Positions 47,821 to 57,024 of a DNA stretch of 64,000 bases are shown here, piece after piece. Source of the DNA: Pseudomonas sp. S35 (GTDB lineage Bacteria; Pseudomonadota; Gammaproteobacteria; Pseudomonadales; Pseudomonadaceae). A model generated the notes under the pieces. That model made no database searches. It was not told where the DNA came from and worked only from the letters and a program-made list of their open reading frames with translations. Position numbers and translations under genes: made by a program. The stretch spans positions 5,518,001 to 5,582,000 of the forward strand of contig NZ_CP019431.1 of the NCBI RefSeq assembly GCF_009866765.1, written 5' to 3'. How positions within the stretch are numbered: position 1 is the stretch's first letter; every line of letters begins with the position of its first letter.

Positions 47821-48750
47821 TCAGTCTTCGAGGGCGCGAACCCGCTGCATGCGCTTTTGCTCTACCGGCGCTGCGGCGGTCTGCAACTCAAAGTCAAAAT
47901 CAATCTGCGCAAACCGCCCTTGCACACCAAACTCCCGCGCCAGTTGCTGATCGTCACTGAAGCGAATTTCAGCGATCAATTCATCCCGCGTCGCGTAGGC
48001 AAAGTCATCATGCAGGTACGGGTCGTCCGACAGGTTGATCTGGGTGGTCAGGTGCCGATGCCCCGGCGCCGAGATAAAGAAGTGGATATGCGCCGGCCGC
48101 TGCCCATGACGCCCGAGCTGATCGAGCAACTGCTGGGTCGGCCCGGTCGGTGGGCAGCCGTAGCCTGACGGCACGATGCTGCGAAACCGGTAGTTGCCCT
48201 GGGCGTCGGTCTCGATGCGACGGCGCAGGTTGAACTCCGATTGAGTGGCATCAAACCACGAGTAAGTGCCGCCGGTGTTGGCCTGCCACACATCCACGAT
48301 CGCCCCGGCCAGTGGCTTGCCGTCGGTGTCGCGCACCTGCCCGCGCATGAACAGCGGCACCGCTGCATCGGTCCCATCATCCAGGCGCGCTTCGTACTTG
48401 GACAGCGGCGCACCGGCTACATACAGCGGGCCTTCGATGGTGCGCGGGGTGCCGCCGGATTTGCCGGCTTCTTCGTCGGCGGCGTCCATCAACATGTCCA
48501 GGTAGTGCTCCAGGCCCAGCCCGGCGGCAAGCAGCCCGGCTTCCTGGTTCTTGCCCAGCTCGTTGAGGTAGTTGACCGCCTTCCAGAACTCTTCGGGGGT
48601 CACGTCCAGGTCTTCGATGATGTTCACGGTGTCGCGCAAAATGCGGTAGATCAGCGCTTTGGTGCGTGGGCTACCGCCGTCATTGAGGTTGCCGCTGGCT
48701 TCTTCGAGAAACTGTTGGGCGTGGGCAGTCTGGGACAGTCGGATGGACAT
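47821..48750 (-). CDS. catA: Catechol 1,2-dioxygenase
   Basis: The 309-residue intradiol dioxygenase opens catechol to cis,cis-muconate. The ferric iron ligands are visible: Tyr in GPLYVAGAP, Tyr in IVPSGYGCP, and two His in RPAHIHFFIS. An N-terminal helical dimerisation part precedes the catalytic barrel. It is the last gene of the catB-catC-catA operon, 41 bp after catC. Confidence 0.96.
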   Translation of the reverse strand: MSIRLSQTAHAQQFLEEASGNLNDGGSPRTKALIYRILRDTVNIIEDLDVTPEEFWKAVNYLNELGKNQEAGLLAAGLGLEHYLDMLMDAADEEAGKSGGTPRTIEGPLYVAGAPLSKYEARLDDGTDAAVPLFMRGQVRDTDGKPLAGAIVDVWQANTGGTYSWFDATQSEFNLRRRIETDAQGNYRFRSIVPSGYGCPPTGPTQQLLDQLGRHGQRPAHIHFFISAPGHRHLTTQINLSDDPYLHDDFAYATRDELIAEIRFSDDQQLAREFGVQGRFAQIDFDFELQTAAAPVEQKRMQRVRALED

Positions 48751-48791
48751 GGTGCAATCCTCATCTTGTAATTATTGGGTATAGAACAGGC

Positions 48792-49082
48792 TTAACGGTC
48801 GTCCTCATGGATCGACGAAGGGTGCCGGCACAGGGCGTTCACTTCGATGGCCATGTAAGGGTAAAGCGGCAGCTGCATCAGCAGGTCGTGCAGTTCTTGC
48901 ACGCTATCGACATCAAACACGCTGTAGTTGGCGTAGAGCCCGGCGATGCGCCACAAGTGGCGCCATTTGCCCTGCTGTTGCAGGCGCTGCGCCAGGGCTT
49001 TTTCGTCGGCCTTGAGGCTGGCGGCGCGTTCGGGGTTCATGTCGACGGGCAGGTTCACGGTCATTTTTACGTGGAACAACAT
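48792..49082 (-). CDS. catC: Muconolactone delta-isomerase
   Basis: The 96-residue protein begins MLFHVKMTVNLPVDMNPERA and has the family end LPLYPYMAIEVNALCRHPSS. It converts muconolactone to beta-ketoadipate enol-lactone as a decamer. It starts 12 bp after catB. Confidence 0.96.
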   Translation of the reverse strand: MLFHVKMTVNLPVDMNPERAASLKADEKALAQRLQQQGKWRHLWRIAGLYANYSVFDVDSVQELHDLLMQLPLYPYMAIEVNALCRHPSSIHEDDR

Positions 49083-49094
49083 AGAAAGCGCCTC

Positions 49095-50222
49095 TTAGTG
49101 TTTATCACGGCGAAAGAACGCCAGGCGCTCTTCGTCGATGGCCAGGCCCAGGCCCGGCGCGTGGGAGACATGCAGCTGAAAATCGCGGTACACCGGTGGC
49201 TCGGTGAGGATGTCTTCGGTGAGCAGCAGCGGGCCGAACAGTTCGGTGTCCCACGCCAGCGTGTTCAGGGTCAGGAATGGATGGGCCGAGGCCAGGGTGC
49301 CGATGCCGCCTTCGAGCATGGTGCCGCCGTACAGGCCGATGCCCGCCGCTTCGGCAATCGCCGCCGTGCGCAACACCGCGCGCGGGCCGCCGTTCTTGGC
49401 GATCTTGAGGGCGAACACCGAGGCCGCACCTTCGCGGGCCAGGTTGAAGGCGTCCTCGACGCACTCGATGGATTCATCGGCCATGATCGGCGCCGGGCTC
49501 GACAGGTTCAGCCGCACCATGCCGCTGCGGTTGTTGCGTGAGATCGGCTGTTCGATCAGGTCGATACCGTTGTCGCCCAATACCTTGCAGGCCCGCAGCG
49601 CGACGGCTTCGTCCCAGGCCTGGTTGACGTCGACACGCACACTGGCGCGCTCGCCCACGGCCCTTTTGATCGCAATCACATGGGCCAGGTCGCGACTGAC
49701 CTCACCGGCGCCGATCTTCAACTTGAAGATGCGGTGGCGGCGCAGGTCGAGCATCTTTTCGGCCTCGGCGATGTCTTGTTCGGTGTTGCCACTGGCCAGG
49801 GTCCAGGCCACCGGCAACGCGTCACGCACGCGGCCGCCCAGCAGTTCACTGACCGGCAGGCCCAGGCGTTTGCCCAATGCATCCAGCAAGGCGCTTTCGA
49901 TCCCGGACTTGGCAAACGTGTTGCCACGAATGCTGCGCTCCAGGCGCAACATGGTGGCGTTGATATTGCTGGCGTCCTGGCCGATCAGCAGCGGTGCGAA
50001 GTGGCGGTCGATGTTGACCTTGATGCTGTCGGGACTCTCGTTGCCGTAGCTCAGGCCACCAATGGTGGTGGACTCGCCGATGCCTTCGATGCCGTCGGCA
50101 CAGCGCACGCGGATGATCACCAGGGTCTGGTTTTGCATCGTGTGCATCGCCAGTTTGTGCGGGCGGATGGTGGGGAGGTCGACGATGATGGTCTCGATCG
50201 ATTCGATGGCGCAAATCGGCAT
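49095..50222 (-). CDS. catB: Muconate cycloisomerase
   Basis: The 375-residue enolase-superfamily enzyme has the catalytic KLKIG lysine pair, the metal ligands in DVNQAWDE, IEQPI and MADES, and the second lysine in FALKIAKNGG. It forms muconolactone from cis,cis-muconate. ATG 50222 starts MPICAIESIETIIVDLPTIRPHKL, the family N-terminus. It is divergent from catR, which activates it when muconate is present. Confidence 0.96.
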   Translation of the reverse strand: MPICAIESIETIIVDLPTIRPHKLAMHTMQNQTLVIIRVRCADGIEGIGESTTIGGLSYGNESPDSIKVNIDRHFAPLLIGQDASNINATMLRLERSIRGNTFAKSGIESALLDALGKRLGLPVSELLGGRVRDALPVAWTLASGNTEQDIAEAEKMLDLRRHRIFKLKIGAGEVSRDLAHVIAIKRAVGERASVRVDVNQAWDEAVALRACKVLGDNGIDLIEQPISRNNRSGMVRLNLSSPAPIMADESIECVEDAFNLAREGAASVFALKIAKNGGPRAVLRTAAIAEAAGIGLYGGTMLEGGIGTLASAHPFLTLNTLAWDTELFGPLLLTEDILTEPPVYRDFQLHVSHAPGLGLAIDEERLAFFRRDKH

Positions 50223-50282
50223 GGCAATACCCGTTGGGTTCTTTATAGGTTTAAGCTGATTCTGTTCCGCATTTTTAAAGGC

Positions 50283-50299
50283 TTCCAATATAGAATTGG
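50283..50299. promoter_or_regulatory. Candidate CatR site and catB promoter
   Basis: CCAAT-ATAGA-ATTGG (50285-50299) is a perfect 5-5-5 inverted repeat of the LysR T-N11-A form. Its left arm overlaps TTGGAA on the minus strand, which has a CAGAAT 18 bases on and would be the catB promoter. Confidence 0.55.
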
Positions 50300-50336
50300 T
50301 CTTGAACAATACTCTCAAGGTATGAAAGGAGTCGTC

Positions 50337-51212
50337 ATGGAACTGCGTCATCTGCGCTATTTCCAAGTGCTGGGCGAAACCCTCAACTTCACCCGCGCCG
50401 CCGAACGCTTGCACATCGCCCAGCCGCCACTGAGCCGGCAGATCCAGCAACTGGAGGATGAGCTGGGCGTCATCCTGCTGGAACGTGGTCGACCGCTGCG
50501 GCTGACCGAGGCCGGGCGGTTTTTCTATGAACACGCCAACGTGTTGCTCGAACAGTTGAACAAGGTCTGCGACAGCACGCGGCGCATCGGCCAGGGCGAA
50601 AAAACCTGGTTGGGCATCGGCTTTGCACCGTCGACCTTGTATGGCGTGCTGCCGGAGCTGATCCGCCGGCTGCGCAGCCACGAGGCGCTGGAGCTGGAAT
50701 TGGGCCTGTCGGAGATGACCACTTTGCAGCAGGTCGAAGCACTCAAGGCCGGGCGCATCGACGTGGGCTTCGGGCGTATTCGCATCGACGACCCGGCCAT
50801 CGTCCAGCGCGTGCTGGTAGAAGATCGACTGGTGGCAGTGCTGCCCGCCGGCCACCCGTTGTTGGCCGCACCCGCGACCCTCGCGCAACTGGCCGCCGAG
50901 CCGTTTGTGCTGTACCCCGGCAACCCACGCCCCAGTTATGCCGACCACGTGATCGCGTTGTTCGATGCCCACGGTTTGAGCCTCAAGGTGGCGCAGTGGA
51001 CCAACGAATTGCAGACCGCCATCGGCCTGGTCGGGGCGGGCATGGGCGTGACGTTGGTGCCCGCGTCGGTGCAGGTGCTGCATCGCGCGGATATTGGCTA
51101 TACGCCGATTGTGGAAGCCACTGCGACTTCGCCGATCATCCTGAGCCGCCGGGTGAATGATCAGTCGCCGGGGCTGAGGCATTGTTTGCAGTTGGTTGAA
51201 GAGCTGATCTAA
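50337..51212 (+). CDS. catR: LysR-family activator of the cat operon
   Basis: The 291-residue protein begins MELRHLRYFQVLGETLNFTRAAERLHIAQPPLSRQIQQLE, as CatR/BenM-type regulators do. ATG 50337 follows AGGAGTCGTC, an ideal ribosome site, so the earlier ATG at 50322 was rejected. It is divergent from catBCA. cis,cis-Muconate is the known co-inducer of CatR. Confidence 0.93.
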   Translation: MELRHLRYFQVLGETLNFTRAAERLHIAQPPLSRQIQQLEDELGVILLERGRPLRLTEAGRFFYEHANVLLEQLNKVCDSTRRIGQGEKTWLGIGFAPSTLYGVLPELIRRLRSHEALELELGLSEMTTLQQVEALKAGRIDVGFGRIRIDDPAIVQRVLVEDRLVAVLPAGHPLLAAPATLAQLAAEPFVLYPGNPRPSYADHVIALFDAHGLSLKVAQWTNELQTAIGLVGAGMGVTLVPASVQVLHRADIGYTPIVEATATSPIILSRRVNDQSPGLRHCLQLVEELI

Positions 51213-51242
51213 GTTCTCCCAAACAATGAAAATCAAATGTGT

Positions 51243-52235
51243 TCAGAGGCTGCGTAGACGATTGCGCTGCAAGGTCTGGCTGGGGGACTCATCAAAGAGT
51301 TTTCTGTACTGCGCCGAAAACCGTCCCAAGTGAGTGAAACCCCAGCCCAGGGCGATCTCGGAGATGGTGCGGATTGAGCCGTGCTCAAGAATCTCTTGGC
51401 GCACCGCGCCCAGCCGGTACTTCTTCAGGTAGGCCATCGGCGACAGGGCAAAGTACTTGCGGAACGCATCGAACAGCTTGAAGCGCGACACGCCGGCCGC
51501 CGTCTCCAGGTCTTCCAGGTGCACCGCTTCGCGGGCGTTGTCGTGGATGTACTGGCGCGCACGGATCAAGTAGTGCGGCAACTTCACGCCAAGTACATCG
51601 CGCAGTTCCTCAGAGTAGTTGTTCGGCTGGGCCAGGATCAGGCCCTTGATCAGCGAGCTCTCCAGGTCGCGGGTAAACGCGGCCTGTTCATACAACTCGC
51701 TGCTGCGTTCCAGCTCGGCGATGAAGTAGCGCGCCATACGCCACCACGAAGCCGGCGCACCGTCCACCGCGTCCATCACCGGTTCAAAGCGCAACGGCGC
51801 ATCGATGGGCCGTTGCAGCAAACCTTCCAGGGACTCGCTCATCGCCGCCCGCGTAATCACCACTTGCAGCTTGCGGCAGTCGCCGGAAATCGCCAGCACT
51901 TGGTGCTCATTGGGCGCGATGATCACGCCTTGGTCGCGGTTGGAACTCAGGCGCTCGCCGTTCTTGCTCAACTCCTGCTCGCCCACCAACGGCAGGCTGA
52001 GGCTGTAGCTGCTGAAGTGCTCGGCGTCTTCGATGTCGATGGTCACGTCGGTGCCGTATTCGATCACGCCCAAGGTGGTCGCACGGGACTTGAACACGTT
52101 GGCGCTGTGGTGAAAGCGCAGGCGCTCGGGGGTCGTCGTCGCCAGCCGGTGCGGCCCGCAAATGCCGGACATCCAGCTGCGGGCGCCTTCGAGGTCGAAG
52201 CGTTGAATCTGGATATCGCGTGTCTGGCTGCTCAT
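51243..52235 (-). CDS. antR: AraC/XylS-family activator of anthranilate genes
   Basis: The 330-residue protein has an N-terminal cupin-like effector domain (about 30-190; SSYSLSLPLVGEQELSKNGERL) and a C-terminal AraC domain (about 225-330; GVSRFKLFDAFRKYFALSPMAYLKKYRLG and ISEIALGWGFTHLGRFSAQYRKLF). It is divergent from antABC, as AntR is in Pseudomonas, where anthranilate is the effector. ATG 52235 starts MSSQTRDIQIQRFDLEG. Confidence 0.9.
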   Translation of the reverse strand: MSSQTRDIQIQRFDLEGARSWMSGICGPHRLATTTPERLRFHHSANVFKSRATTLGVIEYGTDVTIDIEDAEHFSSYSLSLPLVGEQELSKNGERLSSNRDQGVIIAPNEHQVLAISGDCRKLQVVITRAAMSESLEGLLQRPIDAPLRFEPVMDAVDGAPASWWRMARYFIAELERSSELYEQAAFTRDLESSLIKGLILAQPNNYSEELRDVLGVKLPHYLIRARQYIHDNAREAVHLEDLETAAGVSRFKLFDAFRKYFALSPMAYLKKYRLGAVRQEILEHGSIRTISEIALGWGFTHLGRFSAQYRKLFDESPSQTLQRNRLRSL

Positions 52236-52550
52236 CAGGGTGCACCCACGGCGGTTAGGCGTTTGCGCGCTCTGGCGGCGCGTCGTTAGGGTTGTTGGAC
52301 AGCAAGTTCTGCGCCACGCCGGTGGTATCGCCACTGGATGGATAGCAAGGGCCGACTATGTGGATAAGTCACGGGGCTCAAAGCCCCTCGCGTCGTCGGA
52401 CAGTAGCGCGTGACGTCACCTCGGCGCACCGTATTGGGTATTTGCTGCCCAATTTTCCGGCCCACGTTCCCCCATTAAGCGGATAGCCCGCGCCCTGCCC
52501 TGCTGCCTCTAATAAACCACCGATTAGCCCCTATCAAAAAGGTGCCTCCC
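52236..52550. promoter_or_regulatory. antR-antA control region
   Basis: This 315-bp gap has no gene. It holds a small hairpin GGGGCT-CAA-AGCCCC (52373-52387) and an inverted repeat ATTGGG (52433-52438) / CCCAAT (52448-52453) about 100 bp before antA, where an AraC-type activator would bind. No strong sigma-70 promoter is seen before antA, consistent with activator dependence. Confidence 0.5.
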
Positions 52551-53942
52551 ATGAGTGGTGCAAGAAACGTCGAGCAGTGGAAACGCTTTATCGAAAGCTG
52601 CCTGGATTTTCGCCCGGCAGACGAAGTGTTCCGCATCGCCCGGGACATGTTCACCGAGCCGCAGCTGTTCGACCTGGAAATGGAACTGATCTTCGAGAAG
52701 AACTGGATCTACGCCTGCCACGAAAGCGAACTGGCCAATAACCACGACTTCGTGACCCTGCGCGCCGGGCGCCAGCCGATGATCATCACCCGCGACGGCG
52801 AAGGCCAGCTCAATGCGCTGATCAATGCCTGCCAGCATCGCGGCACCACCCTCACCCGCGTCGGCAAAGGCAACCAATCGACCTTTACCTGCCCGTTCCA
52901 CGCCTGGTGCTACAAGAGCGACGGCCGGTTGGTGAAGGTCAAGGCGCCGGGGGAATACCCGGCAGGTTTCGACAAAGCCACCCGTGGCCTGAAAAAGGCG
53001 CGCATCGAAAGCTACAGGGGCTTTGTATTCATCAGCCTGGACGTGAACGGCACGAACAGCCTGGAAGACTTCCTCGGCGACGCCAAAGTGTTCTTCGACA
53101 TGATGGTCGCCCAATCCGCCACCGGTGAACTGGAAGTGCTGCCGGGCAAGTCCGCCTACACCTACGACGGAAACTGGAAGCTGCAGAACGAAAACGGCCT
53201 GGACGGTTATCACGTCAGCACCGTGCACTACAACTACGTGGCCACGGTGCAGCATCGCCAGCAGGTCAATACCGAGAACGGCACCGGCTCTGGCACCACG
53301 CTGGACTACAGCAAACTCGGCGCCGGCGACGCGAATACCGATGACGGTTGGTTCGCCTTCAACAACGGTCACAGCCTGTTGTTCAGCGACATGCCCAACC
53401 CGACGGTGCGCTCCGGCTACGCCACCATCATGCCGCGCCTGGTGGAAGAACATGGGCAACAAAAAGCCGAGTGGATGATGCACCGCCTGCGCAACCTGAA
53501 CATCTACCCGAGCCTGTTCTTCCTCGACCAGATCAGCTCGCAGCTGCGCATCATCCGCCCGGTGGCGTGGAACAAGACCGAAATCATCAGCCAGTGCCTG
53601 GGGGTGAAAAACGAGTCCGACGCCGACCGCGAAAACCGTATTCGCCAGTTCGAAGATTTCTTCAACGTATCGGGCATGGGCACGCCGGATGACTTGGTGG
53701 AATTTCGCGAAGCCCAGCGCGGTTTCCAAGGCCGCCTGGAGCGTTGGAGCGATATCTCCCGCGGCAGTCATCGCTGGGAAACCGGGCCAACGCCGAACAG
53801 CGAGGCCATCGGCATCCAACCGGCGATGACCGGCACCGAGTTCACCCATGAAGGCCTGTACGTCAACCAGCACCGCAACTGGCAGCAGTTCCTGCTCAAG
53901 GGTCTGGACAAGCAAGCGCTGACATTGCGGGAGGTGGAATGA
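52551..53942 (+). CDS. antA: Anthranilate 1,2-dioxygenase large subunit
   Basis: The 463-residue alpha subunit has the Rieske [2Fe-2S] ligands in CQHRG and CPFHAWCY (about 100-125) and the mononuclear iron site with His in NGLDGYHVSTVHYNY. It converts anthranilate to catechol with release of CO2 and ammonia. AAGGTG is 8-10 bases before ATG 52551. Its TGA overlaps the antB ATG. Confidence 0.95.
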   Translation: MSGARNVEQWKRFIESCLDFRPADEVFRIARDMFTEPQLFDLEMELIFEKNWIYACHESELANNHDFVTLRAGRQPMIITRDGEGQLNALINACQHRGTTLTRVGKGNQSTFTCPFHAWCYKSDGRLVKVKAPGEYPAGFDKATRGLKKARIESYRGFVFISLDVNGTNSLEDFLGDAKVFFDMMVAQSATGELEVLPGKSAYTYDGNWKLQNENGLDGYHVSTVHYNYVATVQHRQQVNTENGTGSGTTLDYSKLGAGDANTDDGWFAFNNGHSLLFSDMPNPTVRSGYATIMPRLVEEHGQQKAEWMMHRLRNLNIYPSLFFLDQISSQLRIIRPVAWNKTEIISQCLGVKNESDADRENRIRQFEDFFNVSGMGTPDDLVEFREAQRGFQGRLERWSDISRGSHRWETGPTPNSEAIGIQPAMTGTEFTHEGLYVNQHRNWQQFLLKGLDKQALTLREVE

Positions 53943-54433
53943 TGAATGCGCTATTGCAGTACCGGATCGAGCAGTTCTTCTACCGCAAGTCCGAACTGTG
54001 CGACGCCCAGGACTGGGACGCCTATGTGCAGTTGTTCGACCCGCAGAGTGAATTCCACCTGCCGCAATGGGACTCGGAGCATGTGTACACCCGCGATCCC
54101 AAGCGCGAAATGTCGCTGATCTATTACGCCAACCGTTCCGGCCTGGAAGACCGCATCTTTCGCCTGCGCACCGGCAAGGCCGCGTCAGCCACGCCAATGC
54201 CGCGCACCTTGCACCTGATCAATAACGTGCGCATTGCAGAGCAGGCGGATGGCGTGCTGCAAGTGAAGTTGAACTGGCACACGCTGTTCTATCGGCTGGC
54301 CACCTCGGAGCAGTTCTACGGGCACGCCACCTATCGCCTCAAGCCCGATGGCGACAACTGGTTGATCACCCGCAAGCATGCGTTGTTGCTCAACGACACC
54401 ATCAATTCGGTGCTGGATTTCTATCACCTCTAA
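53939..54433 (+). CDS. antB: Anthranilate 1,2-dioxygenase small subunit
   Basis: The 164-residue beta subunit has the ring-hydroxylating small-subunit pattern: EQFFYRKSELCDAQDWDAYVQLF and a C-terminal RKHALLLNDTINSVLDFYHL. The ATG at 53939 overlaps the antA stop as ATGA; a second ATG follows at once. Confidence 0.93.
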   Translation: MMNALLQYRIEQFFYRKSELCDAQDWDAYVQLFDPQSEFHLPQWDSEHVYTRDPKREMSLIYYANRSGLEDRIFRLRTGKAASATPMPRTLHLINNVRIAEQADGVLQVKLNWHTLFYRLATSEQFYGHATYRLKPDGDNWLITRKHALLLNDTINSVLDFYHL

Positions 54434-54495
54434 AGCACCCTTGTTGTTGTGGTGAGCGGGCCGTACGTACATCATAAATATGCAGAGAACAACAC

Positions 54496-55503
54496 ATGAA
54501 TCACAAAGTGGCCTTCAGTTTTGCCGACGGCAAGACCCTGTTTTTCCCGGTGGGCGCCCATGAAATCCTATTGGATGCGGCCCTGCGCAATGGCATCAAA
54601 ATCCCCCTGGATTGCCGCGAAGGTGTATGCGGCACCTGCCAGGGTCGTTGCGAATCGGGCGACTACACCCAGGACTACGTGGACGACGAAGCCCTCTCAA
54701 GCCTCGACCTGCAACAACGCAAGATGCTCAGTTGCCAGACGCGGGTGAAGTCCGACGCCACCTTCTACTTCGACTTTGACTCAAGCCTGTGCAATGCGCC
54801 GGGGCCGGTGCAAGTGCGCGGGACGGTCAGCGAGGTGCAACAGGTGTCGACCAGCACGGCGATCCTGAAGGTGCAGTTGGATGCGCCACTGGATTTTCTA
54901 CCGGGCCAATATGCGCGCCTTGCGGTACCGGGCACAGGCCATTGGCGTTCCTACTCCTTCGCCAACCTGGCGGGCAATCAACTGCAGTTCCTGATCCGCT
55001 TGCTGCCCGATGGGGTGATGAGCAACTACCTGCGTGAGCGCTGCCAAGTCGGCGATGAACTGCGGATGGAAGCACCGCTGGGTGCGTTCTACCTGCGCCA
55101 TGTGACCCAACCGCTGGTGCTGGTCGCGGGCGGCACCGGGCTGTCGGCGCTGCTGGGCATGCTCGATCAACTGGCCGCCACCGGCTGCAACCAGCCGGTG
55201 CATCTCTACTATGGCGTACGCGGCGCCGAGGACTTATGCGAAGCCCCACGCATCGCGGCCTATGCGGCGAAACTGCCGGTTTTTCGCTACACCGAAGTCC
55301 TCAGCGATGCCGCCCCCGACTGGCCCGGCAAGCGCGGCTACCTCACCCAGCATTTGGACCTGGCCGAATTGCGGGACAGATCGGCGGATATGTACGTGTG
55401 CGGCCCCCCGCCAATGGTCGAATCCATCCAACAATGGCTGGCGGATCAGGCACTTGATGGCGTTCAGCTGTATTACGAAAAGTTTACGCAGAGTAATATC
55501 TGA
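54496..55503 (+). CDS. antC: Anthranilate 1,2-dioxygenase reductase
   Basis: The 335-residue protein has a plant-type [2Fe-2S] domain (CREGVCGTCQGRC plus a later CQTRV), an FAD domain (RSYSFANL) and an NADH domain (VAGGTGLSALLGML, with CGPPPM near the end). It passes electrons from NADH to AntA. It starts 62 bp after antB. Confidence 0.95.
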   Translation: MNHKVAFSFADGKTLFFPVGAHEILLDAALRNGIKIPLDCREGVCGTCQGRCESGDYTQDYVDDEALSSLDLQQRKMLSCQTRVKSDATFYFDFDSSLCNAPGPVQVRGTVSEVQQVSTSTAILKVQLDAPLDFLPGQYARLAVPGTGHWRSYSFANLAGNQLQFLIRLLPDGVMSNYLRERCQVGDELRMEAPLGAFYLRHVTQPLVLVAGGTGLSALLGMLDQLAATGCNQPVHLYYGVRGAEDLCEAPRIAAYAAKLPVFRYTEVLSDAAPDWPGKRGYLTQHLDLAELRDRSADMYVCGPPPMVESIQQWLADQALDGVQLYYEKFTQSNI

Positions 55504-55575
55504 CTCCTCAGCACTTCTGAGGGGCTGGTGCGGCGTGCAATCAACCCCAAGAAAAACAAGTAGAAGGGAATGTTA

Positions 55576-56979
55576 ATGGCGGATGACATGGTTAACCCGG
55601 TGGGCCTCAAGCGTGGCCTGAAGAACCGGCATATTCAGCTGATCGCCTTGGGAGGGGCGATTGGTACGGGGCTGTTCCTCGGCTCGGCCGGGGTACTCAA
55701 GTCGGCGGGCCCGTCGATGATCCTGGGCTACGCGATTGCTGGTTTTATCGCCTTCCTGATCATGCGCCAGCTTGGCGAGATGATCGTCGAAGAGCCGGTG
55801 GCCGGTTCCTTCAGCCACTTCGCGCACAAATACTGGGGCGGCTACGCAGGCTTCCTGGCCGGCTGGAACTACTGGGTACTGTACGTGCTGGTGGGCATGG
55901 CCGAACTGACAGCGGTGGGCAAGTACATCCAGTTCTGGTGGCCCGAGATCCCGACCTGGGTCAGCGCGCTGGTGTTCTTTGTCGCGGTGAACCTGATCAA
56001 CACGCTGAACGTGAAGTTCTTCGGTGAAACCGAGTTCTGGTTCGCGATCATCAAAGTGGTGGCGATTGTCGGCATGATCGTGCTCGGCTGCTACCTGCTG
56101 TTCAGCGGCACCGGCGGCCCGCAAGCATCCGTCAGCAACCTGTGGAGCCATGGCGGGTTCTTCCCGAATGGCGGCATGGGGCTGTTGATGTCGATGGCCT
56201 TCATCATGTTCTCGTTCGGTGGCCTGGAGCTGGTGGGTATCACCGCAGCCGAAGCCAGCGAACCGCGCAAGGTGATCCCCAAAGCGATCAACCAGGTGGT
56301 CTACCGGATCCTGATTTTCTACGTCGGCGCCCTGACCGTGCTGCTGTCGCTGTACCCCTGGGACCAACTGCTGCAGACCCTCGGCGCGTCGGGCGATGCC
56401 TACAGTGGCAGCCCGTTTGTGCAGATCTTCTCGCTGATCGGTAACGACACTGCTGCGCACATCCTCAACTTCGTGGTGCTGACCGCGGCGCTGTCGGTGT
56501 ACAACAGCGGCGTGTACTGCAACAGCCGCATGCTGTTCGGCCTGGCCGAGCAAGGCGATGCGCCAAAAGCCCTGATGAAGCTCAACAAACAAGGCGTGCC
56601 ACTGCGGGCCCTGGCGATTTCGGCATTGGTGACGATGCTCTGCGTGGTGGTCAACTACGTGGCGCCGCAGAGCGCCCTGGAATTGCTGTTTGCGCTGGTG
56701 GTTGCCTCGTTGATGATCAACTGGGCGCTGATCAGCATCACCCACATCAAGTTCCGCAAGGCCATGGGCGAGCAAGGCGTGACGCCCTCGTTCAAGACCT
56801 TCTGGTTCCCGTTCAGCAACTACCTGTGCCTGGCGTTCATGCTGATGATCATCAGCGTGATGCTGGCGATCCCGGGGATTCGCGAGTCGGTGTACGCGAT
56901 GCCGGTGTGGGTGGGGATTATCTATGTGGCCTATCGGTTGCGTGTGAGTAAGGCGAAAGCGGTCGCCGCCGCACAGTAA
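55576..56979 (+). CDS. Aromatic amino acid permease (AroP/PheP type)
   Basis: The 467-residue APC permease starts MADDMVNPVGLKRGLKNRHIQLIALGGAIGTGLFLGSAGVLKSAGPS and has about twelve membrane segments with the ESW-type SFGGLELVGITAAEASEP region. AGAAGGGA lies 6 bases before ATG 55576, so the ATG at 55570 was not used. Its place between antC and kynA suggests tryptophan import for this pathway. It may be read with antABC, as only a CCTCAG/CTGAGG hairpin without T-tract (55506-55522) lies between. Confidence 0.88.
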   Translation: MADDMVNPVGLKRGLKNRHIQLIALGGAIGTGLFLGSAGVLKSAGPSMILGYAIAGFIAFLIMRQLGEMIVEEPVAGSFSHFAHKYWGGYAGFLAGWNYWVLYVLVGMAELTAVGKYIQFWWPEIPTWVSALVFFVAVNLINTLNVKFFGETEFWFAIIKVVAIVGMIVLGCYLLFSGTGGPQASVSNLWSHGGFFPNGGMGLLMSMAFIMFSFGGLELVGITAAEASEPRKVIPKAINQVVYRILIFYVGALTVLLSLYPWDQLLQTLGASGDAYSGSPFVQIFSLIGNDTAAHILNFVVLTAALSVYNSGVYCNSRMLFGLAEQGDAPKALMKLNKQGVPLRALAISALVTMLCVVVNYVAPQSALELLFALVVASLMINWALISITHIKFRKAMGEQGVTPSFKTFWFPFSNYLCLAFMLMIISVMLAIPGIRESVYAMPVWVGIIYVAYRLRVSKAKAVAAAQ

Positions 56980-56984
56980 TACCC

Positions 56985-57015
56985 ATGTGGGAGGGGGCTT
57001 GCCCCCTCCCACATT
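56985..57015. terminator. REP-type hairpin, permease/kynA
   Basis: ATGTGGGAGGGGG and CCCCCTCCCACAT form a perfect 13-bp stem with a CTTG loop between the stops of the convergent permease and kynA genes. Confidence 0.7.
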
Positions 57016-57024
57016 TGATTGCGC

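Noticed and set aside
49095..51236. A reading frame of more than 700 codons running leftward through catB and across catR
   Set aside because: The part beyond 50222 is the antisense of catR; catB begins at 50222 by family length. Long antisense frames are common at this GC content.
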